A DNA stretch of 64,000 nt from Halocaridina rubra (lineage: Eukaryota; Arthropoda; Malacostraca; Decapoda; Atyidae), in assembly GCA_037179515.1 (NCBI GenBank), contig JAXCGZ010011590.1:5001-69000 (forward strand), in the 5' to 3' direction. The translations under genes and the position numbers were made by a program. Below are positions 36,561 through 54,909 of this stretch, one piece after another; within the stretch, counting starts at the first letter, position 1; the number at the start of each line of letters is the position of its first letter. The notes under the pieces are model-generated. The model was not told the origin of the DNA and did no database searches. It saw only the letters and a program-made list of their open reading frames with translations.

Positions 36561-39371
36561 GATTGTTATACACAAATGCTGATGGATTAGCTAGTAAGGC
36601 AGTAGAATTAAAAGATAAGATTCACAACAGTAAGGCAGATATAGTAGCAATTACAGAGACTAAGTTGAGTGAGGACATAAACAATGTCACAGTTTTTCCT
36701 AATGGCTTCAGAATATTAAGGGTTGAAAGATCTGAGAGGACTGTTGGAGGGATAGCACTGCTCATAAGTGAAAGGATTCAAGTTGAAAAAATAAACTTGG
36801 CTATAGAAAGTGAGTTCAAGGAATTTCTTGTTGCTCGCATAAATACTGGGTCAGAGAGCATTGTAATAACTGTTGTAAATAACCCACCAAGGAACCAGAA
36901 TAGGCTAGAAGTTTATGAGGAAAGTCATATAGGTACTATTGAAGTCATAAACTCAGTTGTTAACATGGTATGGGAGAGAAAATGTAGGATTTTGATTATG
37001 GGAGATTTTAATCATAAAGAGATAGATTGAATAAATCTTGACCCACACAGTGGTGAGGACTCATTCGGGGCAAGATTTCTAGATTGCGTACAAGAGAATT
37101 TCCTACACCAACATGTAATGGAACCATCGAGGGCCAGTGGTGGGGAATGAGCCATCACTACTTGATCTAGTATTCACAGATAATGTGTTGGATATTGAAA
37201 AATTTGAGTATGAACCACCAATTCGAAAGAGTGACCACTGTGTGTTGTTGATGGAGTATATCATTTAAGATATTCTGCCTGAGAGTAGAGGCACTGAGGA
37301 CATGAGGAGGAACTATCCGAAAGGAGATTACATCAAAATGAATGAGCCTTTTGCAGTTACTGATTGGAGAACCTTATTTTACAACAAATCTGTTCAGGAA
37401 ATGTATGACATCTTTTGTGAGAAATATGAGAATATGGTAGATTGCTGCATACCTGTCACCAATGTAGGTGTAATTCATGCCAGAGTGAAATGGTTCGTTA
37501 ATGAGCGTAAAAGAGCTAAGGAGTGGAGAGACAAATGCTGGAAAAGGCATAGGAGGAGAAAAAACATAAAGGCCAGGCAAACCTACAAAAGAGTAAGAAA
37601 TGACTACCTAAGTAAAAGAGGAGAGGCAGAGAGAGACTATGAGAGGGACATCACCAGGAAAGCTAAAGAAAATCCCAAGCTTTTCCACATATTTATCAGA
37701 GGAAAACTGAAGGTAAAAGAACATGTTTTAAGGCTAAAGAGAGCAGATGGAAGCATCACTGAGACGGATGAAGAGATCCACAAAGAATTGAACAAGGACT
37801 TTCAGTCAGTATTTAAAGTACAAAATACCCCACCCACTCGGATTGCAGAGATAGAAGCTCAAGGGCCGGTATTAGAGAACATCAACCTTACAGCCAGAGA
37901 GGTATGTAAAGCGCTGATGGATTTAGATGTTCATAAAGTTACAGGTCCTGATGACATATCCCCTCATGTACTTAAAAAATGCGCAAACTCAATATCAGTG
38001 GCACTAAGTATCATATTTAAAAAGTCACTGGAGTCAGGGGAGATTCCAAGATGCTGGAAACAAGCAAATGTGATACCTATCTTCAAAAAGGGAAGGAGGG
38101 ATATGGCTTTGAACTATAGACCAGTTTCCTAGAACAGCATAGTTTGCAAAGTTATGGAGAAACTACTAAGGAAAAATATCTCTCTTCACTTGGAATCCTT
38201 CAACTTTTTGTCAGTGAGACAACATGGCTTCAGAGAAGGTAGATCAACAGTAACAAACTTATTAAAATTTTATGATGAGGTAAGCCGAATCTTACAGGAA
38301 AGAGAGGGCTGGGCAGATTGCATATTCCTAGACTTCCAGAAAGCATTTGGCACTGTTCCACATGGGGGACTTATTAGGACGCTGCAAGCAATGGCTAGAA
38401 TAGGTGGAAATGTCTTGGAATGGATAAAAACTTACTTAGAAGGAAGGGAACAGAGGGTTAAAGTAAGACACTCAGTGTCTGAATGGAGAAGAGTTAGTAG
38501 TGGAGTTCCACAAGGTTCAGTTTTTTTGTTCCTTGTATATGTAAATGACCTACCAGAGTCTGTAAATTCATTCATGAATATGTTTGCAGATGATGCAAAG
38601 ATTGTGAAGAAAGTAGGAAACGCGAACAATGGTAGAGAACTTCAGGATGATCTAAATAGTCTGCATGAGTGGTCAGAAATGTGGCTAATGAAATTCAATA
38701 CTTCAAAATGTAAGGCAATGAGAATAGGTACAAGTGCAAGAAGGCCCAAGCCTAACTACTCGGTGGGCGGAGTACAACTTCAAGAGACAGAAAATGAAAG
38801 AGATCTAGGAGTAAACATACTGGCAGATTTGGCTCCAGAAATACATATAAATGGTATAGTAAGGGCAGCATATGCATTCTTATCAAATGTAAGGGTAGCC
38901 ATCAGTCACATGTACAAGGAAATGTTCAGAAATATTTATGTAACCTATGTGAGGCCAAAACTCGAATATGCAGCCCCCCTTTGAAATCTCAACTTGAAAA
39001 AGCACATAGCTAAGCTTGAAAAAGTTCAAAGACATGCCACGAAACTGGTGCCAGAAATAGGCAATCTCAGTTATGATGAGAGGCTGATGGAATTAGACTT
39101 ACCATCACTCGTAGCTAGAGGATTGAGGGGGGATATGGTGACAGTCTTTAAATTCCTTCATGGTTATGATAGAGTGGATAGGGATCGATATTTTGATATG
39201 GCTGGCTCTAGAATTAGAGGTCATAGTTTGAAGCTTTGTAAGAAAACTTCTTTGCAGGATGTAAATAAATACTTTTTCAGTGTAAGAGTAGTTGATAATT
39301 GGAATTCGCTAAGCGAGGAGGTAGTTAATGCAATCTCAATCCATAGTTTTAAGGACAGGTATGATAAGTAA
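36467..39371 (+). pseudogene. ORF2 (endonuclease-RT), copy c15, broken
   Basis: Complete in length. Endonuclease: the frame opens at 36467 without an ATG and runs to 37027 (LLYTNADGLASKAVELKD, TETKLSEDIN, IMGDFNHKEID, then TGA for Trp). A one-base insertion lies near 37145 and a TAA at 37267. Linker and RT N-terminus: 37302-38132 (TGPDDISPHVLKKC, FKKGRRDMALNYRPVS). RT core: 38154-38984, with DFQKAFGTVPH (Gly for Asp after AF), SSGVPQGSV followed by an in-frame 9 bp deletion, and [10 protein letters not shown]-terminal part: 38994-39371. At least five disabling lesions. Confidence 0.85.
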
Positions 39372-39401
39372 CAGTAAGTACAAAATGGAACCGATCAGGA
39401 G

Positions 39402-39434
39402 ACGGGAAGATAAGAGCTTTGGGCTCTTTCCCGC
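39402..39434 (+). other. 3'-terminal hairpin of the CR1-like family (c15 example)
   Basis: Sense-strand hairpin just before the tail: ACGGGAA pairs with TTCCCGT, then an asymmetric loop (GATAC / T), then GAGC pairs with GCTC around TTTGG. Present at 2286-2318 (c1), 6445-6477 (c2), 9330-9362 (c3), 12737-12769 (c4), 18817-18849 (c8), 22167-22199 (c10) and in the other copies. In c1 one C becomes T, which still allows a G-U pair. Conserved 3' hairpins serve as RT recognition sites in L2-type elements; that role here is inferred. Confidence 0.6.
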
Positions 39435-39455
39435 AAACACAATTAGGTAATTACA

Positions 39456-45176
<5,721 letters not shown>

Positions 45177-45234
45177 TACTCAGTAAAAGGAAAATAACAT
45201 TAATAAATAAGGAAAATAAATTTAATAATAGAAG

Positions 45235-47040
45235 TTATCTTTGTGGATGATTGTTGCTGGCATACATGGATGGTGGTGAAGGAGGAGGAGGAGGGGGGTT
45301 AATTTTTGAAAGGAGAGTCCCCTTCCAAAAAAAAGCTAGGGAACTCTTCTGATGCAGGCTCTGTTTCTGGTGTTTTCTCTCTCCTTCTCTTTTGGAAGCT
45401 GCTTCCCTGCCTACTGGGACAAGGAAACGATCCAGAGAAATTTGATTTTTTCTTATTTGGTGATTTTTTCTAAAAATATTCATCACATTGTCATTTACCA
45501 TATTCAATACTCCATTGTCCACAGCGTGATCTGGGTGATGATTCTCAATAAAAGCCTGCGCATCATTCCACTTACTAAACATTTCTTACAATTCTTCACT
45601 GGACACTTTTACCCTCTCATCCCCTTCCTCCAGTGACTGTTCCACTTGGAGTATCTTCACCTGTTCAAGTTGCAACTCAATTAATTCATCCGTGGTAAGT
45701 TCTTCTTTGTGGTCCTCCACCAGCTCTTCCACATCCTCCTCATTGACCTCCAAGCCCAAACTTTTGCTGGTGGCCATAATTTAATTCACAATGTTGATAG
45801 CTAATTCCTGCTTGAAGTCCTCGAAGTCTCTATCAGTCACACAACCTAGCCAAAGTTTCTTCCAGGCAGAGTTCAATGTACGATATGAGACCTCCCTCCA
45901 TGTTTTTTCAATGAGGCCAATGCAGTGGAGGATATTAAAGTGTTCTTTCCAGAAATCATGAAGGGTCAAATCCGTGTCATTGGTGACCTGGAAACACCTG
46001 GCAATAAGACCCTTCTCATACAACTTTTTATAATTAGAAATTACCTGCTGGTCCATGGGCTGGAGGATAGGAGTGGTGTTGGGAGGCAGAGATTTTTCTT
46101 TAATGAAGTCGTATTGTATAGCGAGATCTTCTTCCACACCTGGAGCATGGGCAGGAGTATTATCCATTATGAGGAGACACTTACGGGGTAAATAATTTCC
46201 CTCAAGTTATTTTTTCACTGATGGCGAAAACACTTCAATCAACCATTCTAGGAATAAAATCTGCGTGACCCAAGCCTTTAGGTTTGACCTCCACATTACT
46301 GGGAGGCTAGCCTTCAATACATTATTGTGCTTAAAAATACACAGATTTTCAGAGTGATAAATCACAAGAGGCTTGATCTTACAGTCCCCACTAGCATTAG
46401 CAAATAATAAAAGGGTAAGCCTGACTTTCATTGGTTTGTGGCCAAGCAGTGATTTCTCCTCTTGGATTATATAGGTTCTTTTTTGGGCATTTTCTTCCAA
46501 AAGAGTCCCATTTTATCACAATTAAAAACTTGTTGCATGATATAACCTTCATCTTCAACATATTTAGCAAATTCCTTCACATTAGAATCCGCTGCTGTTT
46601 GGTCGGAATTAGCGGCCTCTCCATGTCCAATGACACTATGAATCACAGTTCGTTTGCGAAAGTGTTCAAACCAGCTTCTGCCTGTTTTATATTCCTCAAG
46701 TTTAGCACCACTATAACTCGGAGAGTTTGCTACTAAATCATGGTGGCTTTGCAAAGCCTTAGCGCATATTATGGTCTCGCTAATACTATATCCACCCAGC
46801 TGTTTTTCATTTATCCACAACAATAATAAGCTTTCTACCTCTTCTATTACTTGTGACCTTTTCTTCGTTAATATATTTACTCTCTTAGCCACGTCAGCCG
46901 CCTTTAAGATCTCTTTATTTTTTAAAATAGTACAGATGGTCGATTTTGCCATGTTATACTGTGTGGCGAGATCGGACACACAAACCCATTTTCATGTTTA
47001 CAAATTATTTCTTTCATCGTTTCCACTGTTATGTGTCTGG
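45235..47040 (-). pseudogene. Tigger-like transposase of T1 (HTH + DDE_1), broken
   Basis: DDD transposase related to jerky/TIGD1 proteins. N-terminal HTH part: KHENG..., then SDLATQYNMAKSTICTILKN (46467-46979), followed by a CENP-B-type second HTH and SWFEHFRKR. Catalytic core: FNCDKMGLFWKKMP (first Asp) in that frame, after a frameshift near 46495 a segment with SLLGHKPMKVRLTLLL (46207-46500), then CLLIMDNTPAHA (second Asp) and LPPNTTPILQPMDQQVI (third Asp) in 45781-46167. The C-terminal acidic part (45586-45777) and SLDRFLV end (45235-45582) follow. Lesions: frameshifts near 46983 and 46495, stops at about 46204, 45781 and 45583. Confidence 0.85.
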
Positions 47041-47268
47041 GGTATTTGACGCCAATATCACTAACAATTTTAACTATGAGCCATAATAAGGGCTATATGA
47101 AAAGTAAAACAATGGAAAATAAAGCAAGAACTATGATAAATCACGAACGAACCACACAGCGCGGGCACCAATGCAGAACTGAGAGCAGGCAAGTTGTCAT
47201 GTGGTGGCTTACATACGTGTTCGTGGGTTGGGGTCAAAATTTGTTCGTGGGTTGGGGTCACCAGTGTA

Positions 47269-48732
<1,464 letters not shown>

Positions 48733-49485
48733 CAATGGTGACCCCAACCAACGAACTTAATCCGTTCCTAAAACCTGTTCTTGAGTTGGATTGTTCTTGG
48801 GTTGGATTTATTTTTCACTTTGAAAAGCATGTAAATTCAATGAATCCATTCCTGGTCACTATGAATATTCATTTTAAAATTGTTCTAGTCATTAAAAGCA
48901 TGATATATAATACAGGAAAATTTAATAATAGAAAGGTATTCTACTCTACTAAAGAAAAAATTTACATATTTTGGTATGCAGTATACACTAGTTGGTACCA
49001 AGTATAAAATAGCAAAGTTCAATGCTTAGAAAACAGTTTCTCATTCTCCCACATATAATTAATATTGTAGGTAAGAGTACATATTGTAGGTAAAATAAAA
49101 ATATTGTAGATAAGAAATAGTACTGGATATACCTTTGTGAATGATTGTTGCTGGTATATGTGGATGGTGGTGGTGGAGGAGGAGGAGGGGGACTAATTTT
49201 TGGAAGAAGAGTCCCCTTCCATAAAAACATTAGGGAACTCTTCCGATACATGCTGTATTTCTAGTGTTTTCTCACTATCACTAACAATTTGTACTTTATT
49301 AGGCTATTTGAAAGGCAAAACAATGGAAAATAAAGCAAGAACTACGAACAGATCATGAGCAAACTACACAGCGCGAGCACCAATGCAGAACTGAGAGCAG
49401 AGGAGTGGGACACGTGGTCACCTGGCCGACATACATATTCGTGGGTTGGGGTCAAAATTTGTTTGTGGGTTGAGGTCACCACATG
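48733..49485. mobile_element. T3: internally deleted T1-family element (MITE-like)
   Basis: 753 bp. The left end CAATGGTGACCCCAACCAAC and right end GTGGGTTGAGGTCACCACATG are T1-type, with TA on both sides (48731-48732; 49486-49487). The left half matches the T1 end and its transposase 3' region (GTGAATGATTGTTGCTGG; AGAGTCCCCTTCCA). At about 49272-49275 it jumps to sequence matching T1 near 47050 (ACTATCACTAACAATTT), so most of the transposase gene is deleted. It keeps the doubled TTCGTGGGTTGGGGTCA-type motif at the right end. Confidence 0.85.
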
Positions 49486-49487
49486 TA

Positions 49488-49726
49488 CTTTCTCATTTTT
49501 ATACACACCTCTTGGAACAACGCGAGGATAGGTTCTCAAAAGGCACGGGTACTGTAAAATTCGCTTGATGTAACCAGTCATTATCCATAAGAATCAACGA
49601 AAATAGGCATAGATACCTTCAACAACGAAAAGTAAACACACTATGCCAAAGATATAAGTAAAACATATTCTAGAAGTGCATAACAAAGCTGAAAGACCTG
49701 TAGTTATTTATATTAATACACAAATA
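49488..49726. other. Spacer between T3 and T2
   Basis: 239 bp without recognisable features. Confidence 0.6.
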
Positions 49727-49789
49727 CAGTGTTGCCTCACTTATCGCGGTAGTTCGGTTCCGGGACCCGGCACGAACCAGGAAATCCGC

Positions 49790-50770
49790 GAAGTAGGATC
49801 AGCCTATATGTACAAAGATATTTTAATATATTTTCACGTTTACACTGTATAAACTGTCCCTGTACTGTTAACATACCACCCTTTACTTCATAGATAACAG
49901 CATGCAAGCGTAAATTTATATGAAAATGATAGGAAAACTTACCGTGAATGTGATGATGACGTGACATACATACTCATTTACAATTATTTTTTCGCTTACG
50001 TACTGTATAAACCCTCCCTGCACTGTTAAAAAAAACACCCTTAACATTGTAGATAACAGCAAGCAACGTAAATTTTTATGAAAGTGATAGGAAAACATAC
50101 CATGAATGTGATGATGACGTAACATACATACTCATTTACAATTATCTTTTTGTTTACGTACTGTATAAACCCTCCCTGCACTGTTAAAAAAACACCCTTT
50201 ACATTATAAATAACAGCAAGCAACGTAAATTTTTTTGAAAGTGATAGAAAAAATTACGGTGAATGAGGTGATAATGACGTGACATACATACTCATTTACA
50301 ATTATTTTTTCGTTTACGTACTGTATAAACTCTCCCTGCACTGTTAAAAAAACACCCTTTACATTATAAATAACAGTAAGCAACGTAAATTTTTACGAAA
50401 GTGATAGGAAAACTTACCGTGAATGTGATGATGACGTGACATACATACTCATATACAATTATTTTTTCGTTTACGTACTGTATAAACCCTCCCTGCACTG
50501 TTAAAAAAACACCCTTTACATTATAAATAACAGCAAGCAACATAAATTTTTATGAAAGTGACAGATAAAATTACGATGAATGAGGTGATGATGACGTGAC
50601 ACACATACTCATTTACAATTATTTTTTCGTTTACGAACTGTATAAACCCTCCCTGCACTGTTAAAAAAAACACCCTTTACATTATAAATAACAGCACGCA
50701 ACGTAAATTTTTATGAAAGTGATAGATAAAATTACGGTGAATGAGGTGATGATGACGTGACATACATTTG
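49790..50770 (-). repeat. Six ~159 bp tandem repeats inside T2
   Basis: Marked by the string CCCTCCCTGCACTG (with variants) at about 49854, 50012, 50170, 50330, 50488 and 50648, spacing 158-160 bp. Each holds TTTACGTACTGTATAAA, AACACCCTTTACATTATAAA and GATGATGACGTGACATACAT. They lie between the transposase 3' end and the terminal repeat, and are homologous to the ~168 bp monomers of U1-U3 and T2n. Confidence 0.92.
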
Positions 50771-50810
50771 TACATGATAGGTAAACTTACCGTGAATGAG
50801 GTGATGATTG

Positions 50811-52685
50811 TCATTCGCGACCCCGGAGGAAATCATTTCGCAGCCAATAAAAGCTTTTCGGCTGCTTTTTGGGGGAGAAGAACATGGTAATGGGGAGTTG
50901 CTGTTGTTGTTTCTTCATTTGTTGGAACATGGCATGGTAAGGAGTCGTGGCATCATCGAGAAAATTACAGAAGGTCACCAAACGAACCATATTTTCGTCA
51001 TATTCCTGCGAGAGTTGTTGGAGTGCTTTGTAATGTTCATACATGGCTGCCAAACGTTCGAGTGTAAGGCTAGGTTCTTCAGTTGGTTCGTGCGATTCCT
51101 CAAGTTCTTCCTCTTCTTCGCTCGCTGATTTCGTCATTTCTTCCAAGTCTTCATCACTCAAAGGCTGCGAGTGGCAGTCAATCAGTTCATTCACATCTTC
51201 GGGAGTCATAGCTTTAAAGCCTTCTCCTCCTAGCAATGCAGCCAACTTCACAGCTTTCGCAACTGCCGCCTTCTGCACCTCGACAGGAGCAAATCCCTTG
51301 TAGTCGTGGATGATTTCGGGCCACAATTTCTTCCAGCTGGCATTGATTGTGGCAAACTTCATCTCTTTGATTGCTTTCTGAATATTTTTTTAGGCATGTG
51401 GCAATCGTGTTATTACGCCAGTAAGTCTTCAATGAGAAGTCTTTGTCCGAATCCATGGAATCAACTAGGTTCGCCAGGGCATTTCGTGTGTATAGGGCCT
51501 TGAACGCACGAATAACGCCTTGATCCTTAGGCTGAATCAGTGACGTCGTATTCGGTGGCAGGAACTCAACTTGAACACCGTCATATTGGAGCTTGGTTGC
51601 GTGGCCACCAGCATTATCCATCAAAAGAAGGACTTTAAATTCAAGGCCTTTTTCCATAAGATAAAGTTTTACCAGAGGGATAAAGCATTGGTGAAACCAG
51701 TCCAATGTGAGGCTTTTCGTGATCCAGGCCTTGGGGTTATGCATCCAATACACTGGCAGCAGATTCTTATTCTTGTTCTTCAAAGCCCTAGGGTTCTTTG
51801 ACTTGTAGATAAGCCCGGGCTTTAACATGAAGCCCGCAGCATTCCCGCACATGATGAGGGTAACACGATCTTTGTGCGCTTTAAATCCCGGGGCTTTAGC
51901 TTTTTCCTTGAAGAGAAAAGTGCGAGATGGCATTCTCTTCCAAAATAAGCCAGTCTCATCCATGTTGAAGACTTGCTCAGGAACATATTCCCCTTCGGCG
52001 ATAATTTTCTTGAAGTCATTCTTGACGTAATTTTCTGAGGCAGCTGTATCTGCAGAGGCAGCCTCGCCATAAACTGAAACGCTCTTTAGGGCATAGCGTT
52101 TTTGAAATTTGAAGAACCATCCCCTGCTAGCAATGAACGGTTGTATCCTCGATGGAGAATCGCTGGAGGGTCCTGGTTGTGGGTCGTCGATATCTTCTTC
52201 TCTCCCCTCCTCTCCACGGTCGCCACTGTCGTCATCGGGTTCATTTGCAGCAAATGTCTCGTACAGCTTCTTCGCCTTTGTTTGTACGATATTGGTGTCT
52301 AAGCTGATGTTTTTCTCTCTGCAATCAGCAATCCACAGGGCCAAAGCAGCTTCCATGCGCACTACTGCCTTATTGCGGGGTGATACGAGCCTCTTCGCCG
52401 ATTTATTAAAAGAAATGCTCGCTGTTTTCCTGATCTTTGCCTCGTCCTTTTTTATGTAATGCACATAGATTCATTGAGGCCAAAATAGCGGCTGACATCC
52501 ACAAACCTTTTTCCTTCTTTCAACATATCTAAGAGTTTCACTTTATCTACAATGGTTAACATTTTCCTTTGCCGCTTAGGCTCACTACAAGAAGCCTTAG
52601 AAGATGAAGGATGCTTGGGAGGCACTGCAAAGGTTAAAATATGCGAGTAAAAAAAATCACAAGCAAAATGTATTAGTAAGCACAA
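50811..52685 (-). pseudogene. Transposase of T2 (Tigger/jerky family, DDD), two frameshifts
   Basis: N-terminal piece 52452-52685: a basic stretch, then MLTIVDKVKLLDMLKEGKRF and VDVSRYFGLNES, the pogo-type HTH. One base is lost near 52460. Main piece 51214-52464 (416 aa): second HTH (RMEAALALWIADCREKNISL), acidic linker, WFFKFQKRYALKSVSVYGEA, VFNMDETGLFWKRMPS (first catalytic Asp), VTLIMCGNAAG, LLLMDNAGGHATKL (second Asp), FLPPNTTSLIQPKDQGVIR (third Asp) and TYWRNNTIATCLKK. One extra A near 51393 shifts the frame; the C-terminal part 50811-51362 has INASWKKLWPEI and a Glu/Ser-rich tail. All three acidic residues are present, so this is recently dead or barely so. Confidence 0.88.
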
Positions 52686-52857
52686 CGAGAACGGCGCACA
52701 CGAGAGTTAGACTGAGCGAGTGAGGCGGCACATTGGAAATTGGAGGGAAAAGCAAACTGCAATGAAAAAGCCAATCAGACCCCATGATACAGAAAACATT
52801 GAAAAACAATTCTGTGATTCGTTGTCTCCCGACCTTTCAGCCAATAGCATTCCATGA

Positions 52858-53395
52858 ACTATCTCACGTAGGTGAGAGCCTTTTCGTTTCCGAAACGTTG
52901 ATAGCGGTATCGTATTTTACATTGTGAAATACTGTTAGTACTTTATGTTTTTTATTATTTTTTATTGTTTTATTATTCTTAGGCTAGGAAATACTTGTTT
53001 TATCAATAAAATAATGAAAATTTTAATATTCACTAGGTCACGTAGGTGACAGCCTTTGCGTTTTCCGAAACACTGATACCGGTATTGTATATTACGTGGT
53101 GCAATACTGTTTACTATTTTTTACTGTTTTATTATTCTTAGGCTAAGAATACGTTTTTTTTATCAATAAAATCATGAAACTACTGGAAATATAAATATAT
53201 ATGCTAGCTCACGTAGCTGTGACCCCAATACATTGTACGCTATCAGACACTGTTTCGCATGATGCAATACCCTGTACTGTGAGTTATACTGTACGTGCGT
53301 ATATCTAAATTTATGTGTTTTACTATTTTTTTACTGTTTTATTATTCGTAGGCTGGGAAATAATTCTTTTTGATCAATTGAATAATGAAAAAAAA
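52858..53395 (-). repeat. Three diverged ~180 bp repeats upstream of the T2 transposase
   Basis: Copies near 52858-53030, 53031-53206 and 53207-53395 share CTCACGTAGGTG (CTCACGTAGCTG in the third), a central TGCAATACTGT-type segment and the end TTTTATTATTCTTAGGCTAGGA followed by ATCAATAAAATAATGAAA. They occupy the 5' untranslated/promoter side of the gene, so they could carry repeated regulatory sites; that is inference. Confidence 0.75.
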
Positions 53396-53554
53396 AATTT
53401 CAATAAAAAAAATAAAATACTGAAAATGTTTTTTTTCAATATTTTAATATTTTTGCGTATACCCATAAAATAAAATAATAATTTATCCAAAAAAAAAACC
53501 GCGATAGAGTGAGAACGCGAACCAAGAAACGCGAATAACCGGGGTAACACTGTA

Positions 53555-54909
53555 GTGTGTAGTATAAAAGCTATACAGATTTACAAATAAATACTGTACA
53601 GCAAAAAAAAAATTAACGCACCCTGAAAACGAACCCCTATCTGCAAATGTAAACAAAGATGACATAAGCGGTAGGAGAAGGAGCAGGTGACTTAAGCGAT
53701 AGGAGAGGGAGGAGGAAGGGGGAGAGCAAACCCCTGGTTGCTGTTGGGGTTAATACTGGGTGAAGAGAGCTTGAAGCACATGATAGCATGGTGGGAAACT
53801 GCCTCAGAGGTGGTCGGTTAGTTACTAAACTGAACCATTTTTTTCGCATTTTCTCGAGGCGCACATGCGTAGCTCAAGCATTTCGTATTTTTTTATTATT
53901 ATTTTTTGGAGGCATTATTCCAATTTCGCGTATTATAGAAACACGTAAAAAGCGAGTTGACTGTACTTATTATCACTAACAGTACTCTTTCTAATGTTCA
54001 TACCATATGTAGCTTGTATTATTTATAATTCTAGTATATAATTTTTGTTTGTCATTGTTAATCATATTATTATTGCAAATGAATTACCTTACTTATTGTA
54101 TTTTTTCTTAATTTCTTTTATCTATATAAAGAACTTTTCCCGATTATTTACCTCTTTCAAAAACTATATTATGAAGGTCAAATGAGTGCAACCTATCATT
54201 AATTATAATTCAAAGAGACTTTCACCATAACATCACAGGTTAATATAAAAATAAAGTATATAATGTTACATATTTGAAATAAAAAAAAGATTTCATTAAC
54301 TTGACCAGGTAACCTCTTCAGTTGCACTATTTTTATGGTAATAGGTTACAAAGAAAAATAAAATAGTTGATAACAGATGTTGAAGAAATTATTTTAAAAT
54401 ATGCAATTAAAAAATTAAAATAAATAATCTGTTTAATAGCCACTTTAGTGATGCCATTGTTTATGAAGCAACACGGACAAACGGTTCTACTATAGTTCAG
54501 TCTGACAAGATATCAAGATTACCACAATATCATTTAAGGTAACAAAATAGGCCAAAGTCATAATTATGCAGCAATTTTTATGTATCGAAAATGAACAGAC
54601 CAAAAATATCACACTACACGAAAAAAAGGCGGCAATACAGAGTCAGTGTTGCCATGAAAACAGAAAACCAAAACAATGTACAGTTCGTTATGACAAAAAG
54701 AAGCAAAATTAAGGGATCACTTTACAACAACAACAAAATTATTAATAAATAAAGTGAAAATATATATATCAATTAATAAATAAATTAATATATAAATAAA
54801 GAAGACATATATCATACCACTACAACACTCCAAATAAAGAAAGAAAATACACTATGCCACTACAACACTCCCCTGCCAGTACAGGAGTACATTAGTTTTT
54901 AACACTGAT
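53555..54909. other. Unassigned A/T-rich region
   Basis: About 1.35 kb between T2 and the BEL array. A Tigger-like terminus may end at 53963 (AGCGAGTTGACTG followed by TA), but no partner end is evident. A duplicated CTATGCCACTACAACACTCC-type string lies near 54820-54875. No gene is seen. Confidence 0.55.

Larger units (their letters stand above)
34622..39455 (+). mobile_element. CR1-like copy c15, full-length, plus strand
   Basis: The second copy with the complete 5' end (CAGTAACTCCTAAATTTTTC). Layout: 5' UTR 34622-35479, ORF1 35480-36560, ORF2 from about 36467 to 39371, hairpin 39402-39434, tail from 39441. About 4.83 kb, which is taken as the natural length. It carries many point lesions, so it is a dead copy. 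It ends in (CA)n-(CT)n-(AT)n. Confidence 0.92.
49727..53552 (-). mobile_element. T2: near-complete Tigger/TIGD1-like transposon
   Basis: 3826 bp bounded by CAGTGTTGCCTCACTTATCG (left) and the inverted end GGGGTAACACTG (right), each with TA outside (49725-49726; 53553-53554). On the minus strand: terminal repeat, three ~180 bp upstream repeats (52858-53395), transposase (52685 down to 50811), six ~159 bp tandem repeats (50770-49790), terminal repeat. It is the likely source family of T2n. Confidence 0.88.

Noticed and set aside
45235..46979. Domesticated jerky/TIGD host gene
   Set aside because: Terminal repeats with TA flanks surround it and the frame has several stops and shifts, so it is a dead transposon copy.
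49790..50770. CRISPR-like array of regular repeats
   Set aside because: Repeats are ~159 bp with no short repeat/unique spacer pattern, and the DNA is eukaryotic; it is a tandem satellite inside T2.
54000..54909. Second retroelement adjoining the BEL array
   Set aside because: A/T-rich sequence with no coding motif, terminal repeat or primer site visible.
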